Origin: Clostridiaceae bacterium
GTDB taxonomy: Bacteria; Bacillota; Clostridia; Oscillospirales; Acutalibacteraceae
Direction: 5' to 3'
DNA: 5,893 bases
Assembly: GCA_904502175.1 (NCBI GenBank)
Contig: CAJGDU010000080.1
Span: 1-5,893 of the forward strand
A program made the translations under genes and the position numbers. Below the pieces are notes generated by a model. That model made no database searches and was not told the origin of the DNA. It was given only the letters and a program-made list of their open reading frames with translations. Of the stretch, positions 5,347 to 5,893 are shown one piece after another. The stretch's first letter is position 1; each line of letters opens with the position of its first letter.

Positions 5347-5893
5347 ATGGAGACAAAAGAGAAGACCATCCGAAAGGTCTACGTGTTTCGGGGCCGCATC
5401 CTGACGGTCCGGAACGACGATGCCCTCATGCCCAACGGCGATGTGCGGAACCGCGAAGTGGTCGAGCACCCCGGCGGGGTCTGTGTCCTGCCCGTCCAGG
5501 ACGACGGCACCATCCTGCTGGTGGAGCAGTTCCGGTACCCCTATATGGAGGACGTGCTGGAAGCCCCCGCCGGCAAGCTCGAGAAGGGGGAGGACCCCTT
5601 TGAAGCCGCGCAGCGGGAGCTGCGGGAGGAGACCGGTATGGTCGCCGCCGAGTACTTCGACCTCGGCGAGGACTACCCGAGCCCCGGCTACACCAACGAG
5701 GTCATCCACCTGTACGCCGCCCGCGGCCTGTCCGACGTCGGACAGCAGCTGGACGACGACGAGTTCCTGAACCTGAAGCACGTCTCCTTCAGCCAGGCCC
5801 TGACCATGATCTACACTAACGAGATCAAAGATTCCAAGACCGTCATGGCCGTCATGAAGTACAACGACCTGCTCAACCTCGGGAAACTCGACG
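5347..5893 (+). CDS. NUDIX hydrolase, ADP-ribose pyrophosphatase type (3' end outside the window)
   Basis: Cytoplasmic NUDIX enzyme that probably splits ADP-ribose into AMP and ribose 5-phosphate; 182 residues are visible before the window ends. The NUDIX box G76-x5-E82-x7-R90-E91-x-x-E94-E95-x-G97 is complete, so metal binding should be intact. The preceding GGVCVLPVQDDGTILLVEQFRYP and the following PSPGYTNEVIHLYAA are typical of the ADPRase (NudF) subgroup, including the proline after the box that separates ADP-ribose enzymes from other NUDIX proteins. The family is usually about 180-210 aa, so little is likely missing. ATG 5347 has GAGGAG (5337-5342) only four bases upstream. A strong terminator ends just before this site and no promoter is seen between them. 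Family confident; exact substrate less so. Confidence 0.92.
   Translation, partial: METKEKTIRKVYVFRGRILTVRNDDALMPNGDVRNREVVEHPGGVCVLPVQDDGTILLVEQFRYPYMEDVLEAPAGKLEKGEDPFEAAQRELREETGMVAAEYFDLGEDYPSPGYTNEVIHLYAARGLSDVGQQLDDDEFLNLKHVSFSQALTMIYTNEIKDSKTVMAVMKYNDLLNLGKLD

Noticed and set aside
3934..5781. A 615-codon open frame on the minus strand across efp, the CD1247-type gene and the NUDIX gene
   Set aside because: It is antisense to three well-recognised genes. Its composition (runs of Asp, Phe, Leu, Gly) mirrors the GAA/GTC-rich codons of the sense strand. It spans two gene boundaries and a terminator and has no recognisable domain.

Overview
The window most likely comes from a low-redundancy, GC-rich member of the Bacillota (Firmicutes). 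The evidence is the gene set (YqeG-type HAD phosphatase, M24 Xaa-Pro peptidase, EF-P and a CD1247-type zinc-ribbon protein), strong AGGAGG-like ribosome binding sites, and two exact TTGACA-17-TATAAT promoters. I cannot name the genus from sequence alone. All coordinates and translations were worked out by eye; no database search was possible.

Left part (1-1945): a divergent regulator/target pair. A TetR-family repressor gene runs leftward and its 3' end is cut off by the window edge. It faces a rightward gene for a seven-helix membrane protein. This protein carries the layout and acidic residues of the PaxB/Pyr4 transmembrane terpene cyclase family, a group known mainly from fungal meroterpenoid and indole-diterpene pathways. 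The 279-bp AT-rich gap between them holds a perfect consensus promoter for the membrane gene, an extended -10 promoter for the repressor, and several inverted repeats built on GTACAAA. These are good operator candidates. The pair looks like a self-contained, repressor-controlled accessory unit, and it is the most interesting part of the window.

Middle (1946-2260): a stand-alone rpsU (ribosomal protein S21, 58 aa) with its own consensus promoter and its own terminator.

Right part (2274-5893): housekeeping genes, all rightward. They are a YqeG-type HAD phosphatase, an Xaa-Pro aminopeptidase, elongation factor P, a CD1247-type acidic/zinc-ribbon protein, and a NUDIX ADP-ribose pyrophosphatase cut by the right edge. 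The first four are closely spaced (17, 52 and 18 bp gaps), with a possible internal promoter before efp. Intrinsic terminators lie only 30 bp before yqeG and 12 bp before the NUDIX gene, so both may depend on terminator read-through or on promoters upstream of the hairpins. The peptidase and EF-P share a proline theme: one removes residues before proline, the other relieves ribosome stalling at proline runs.
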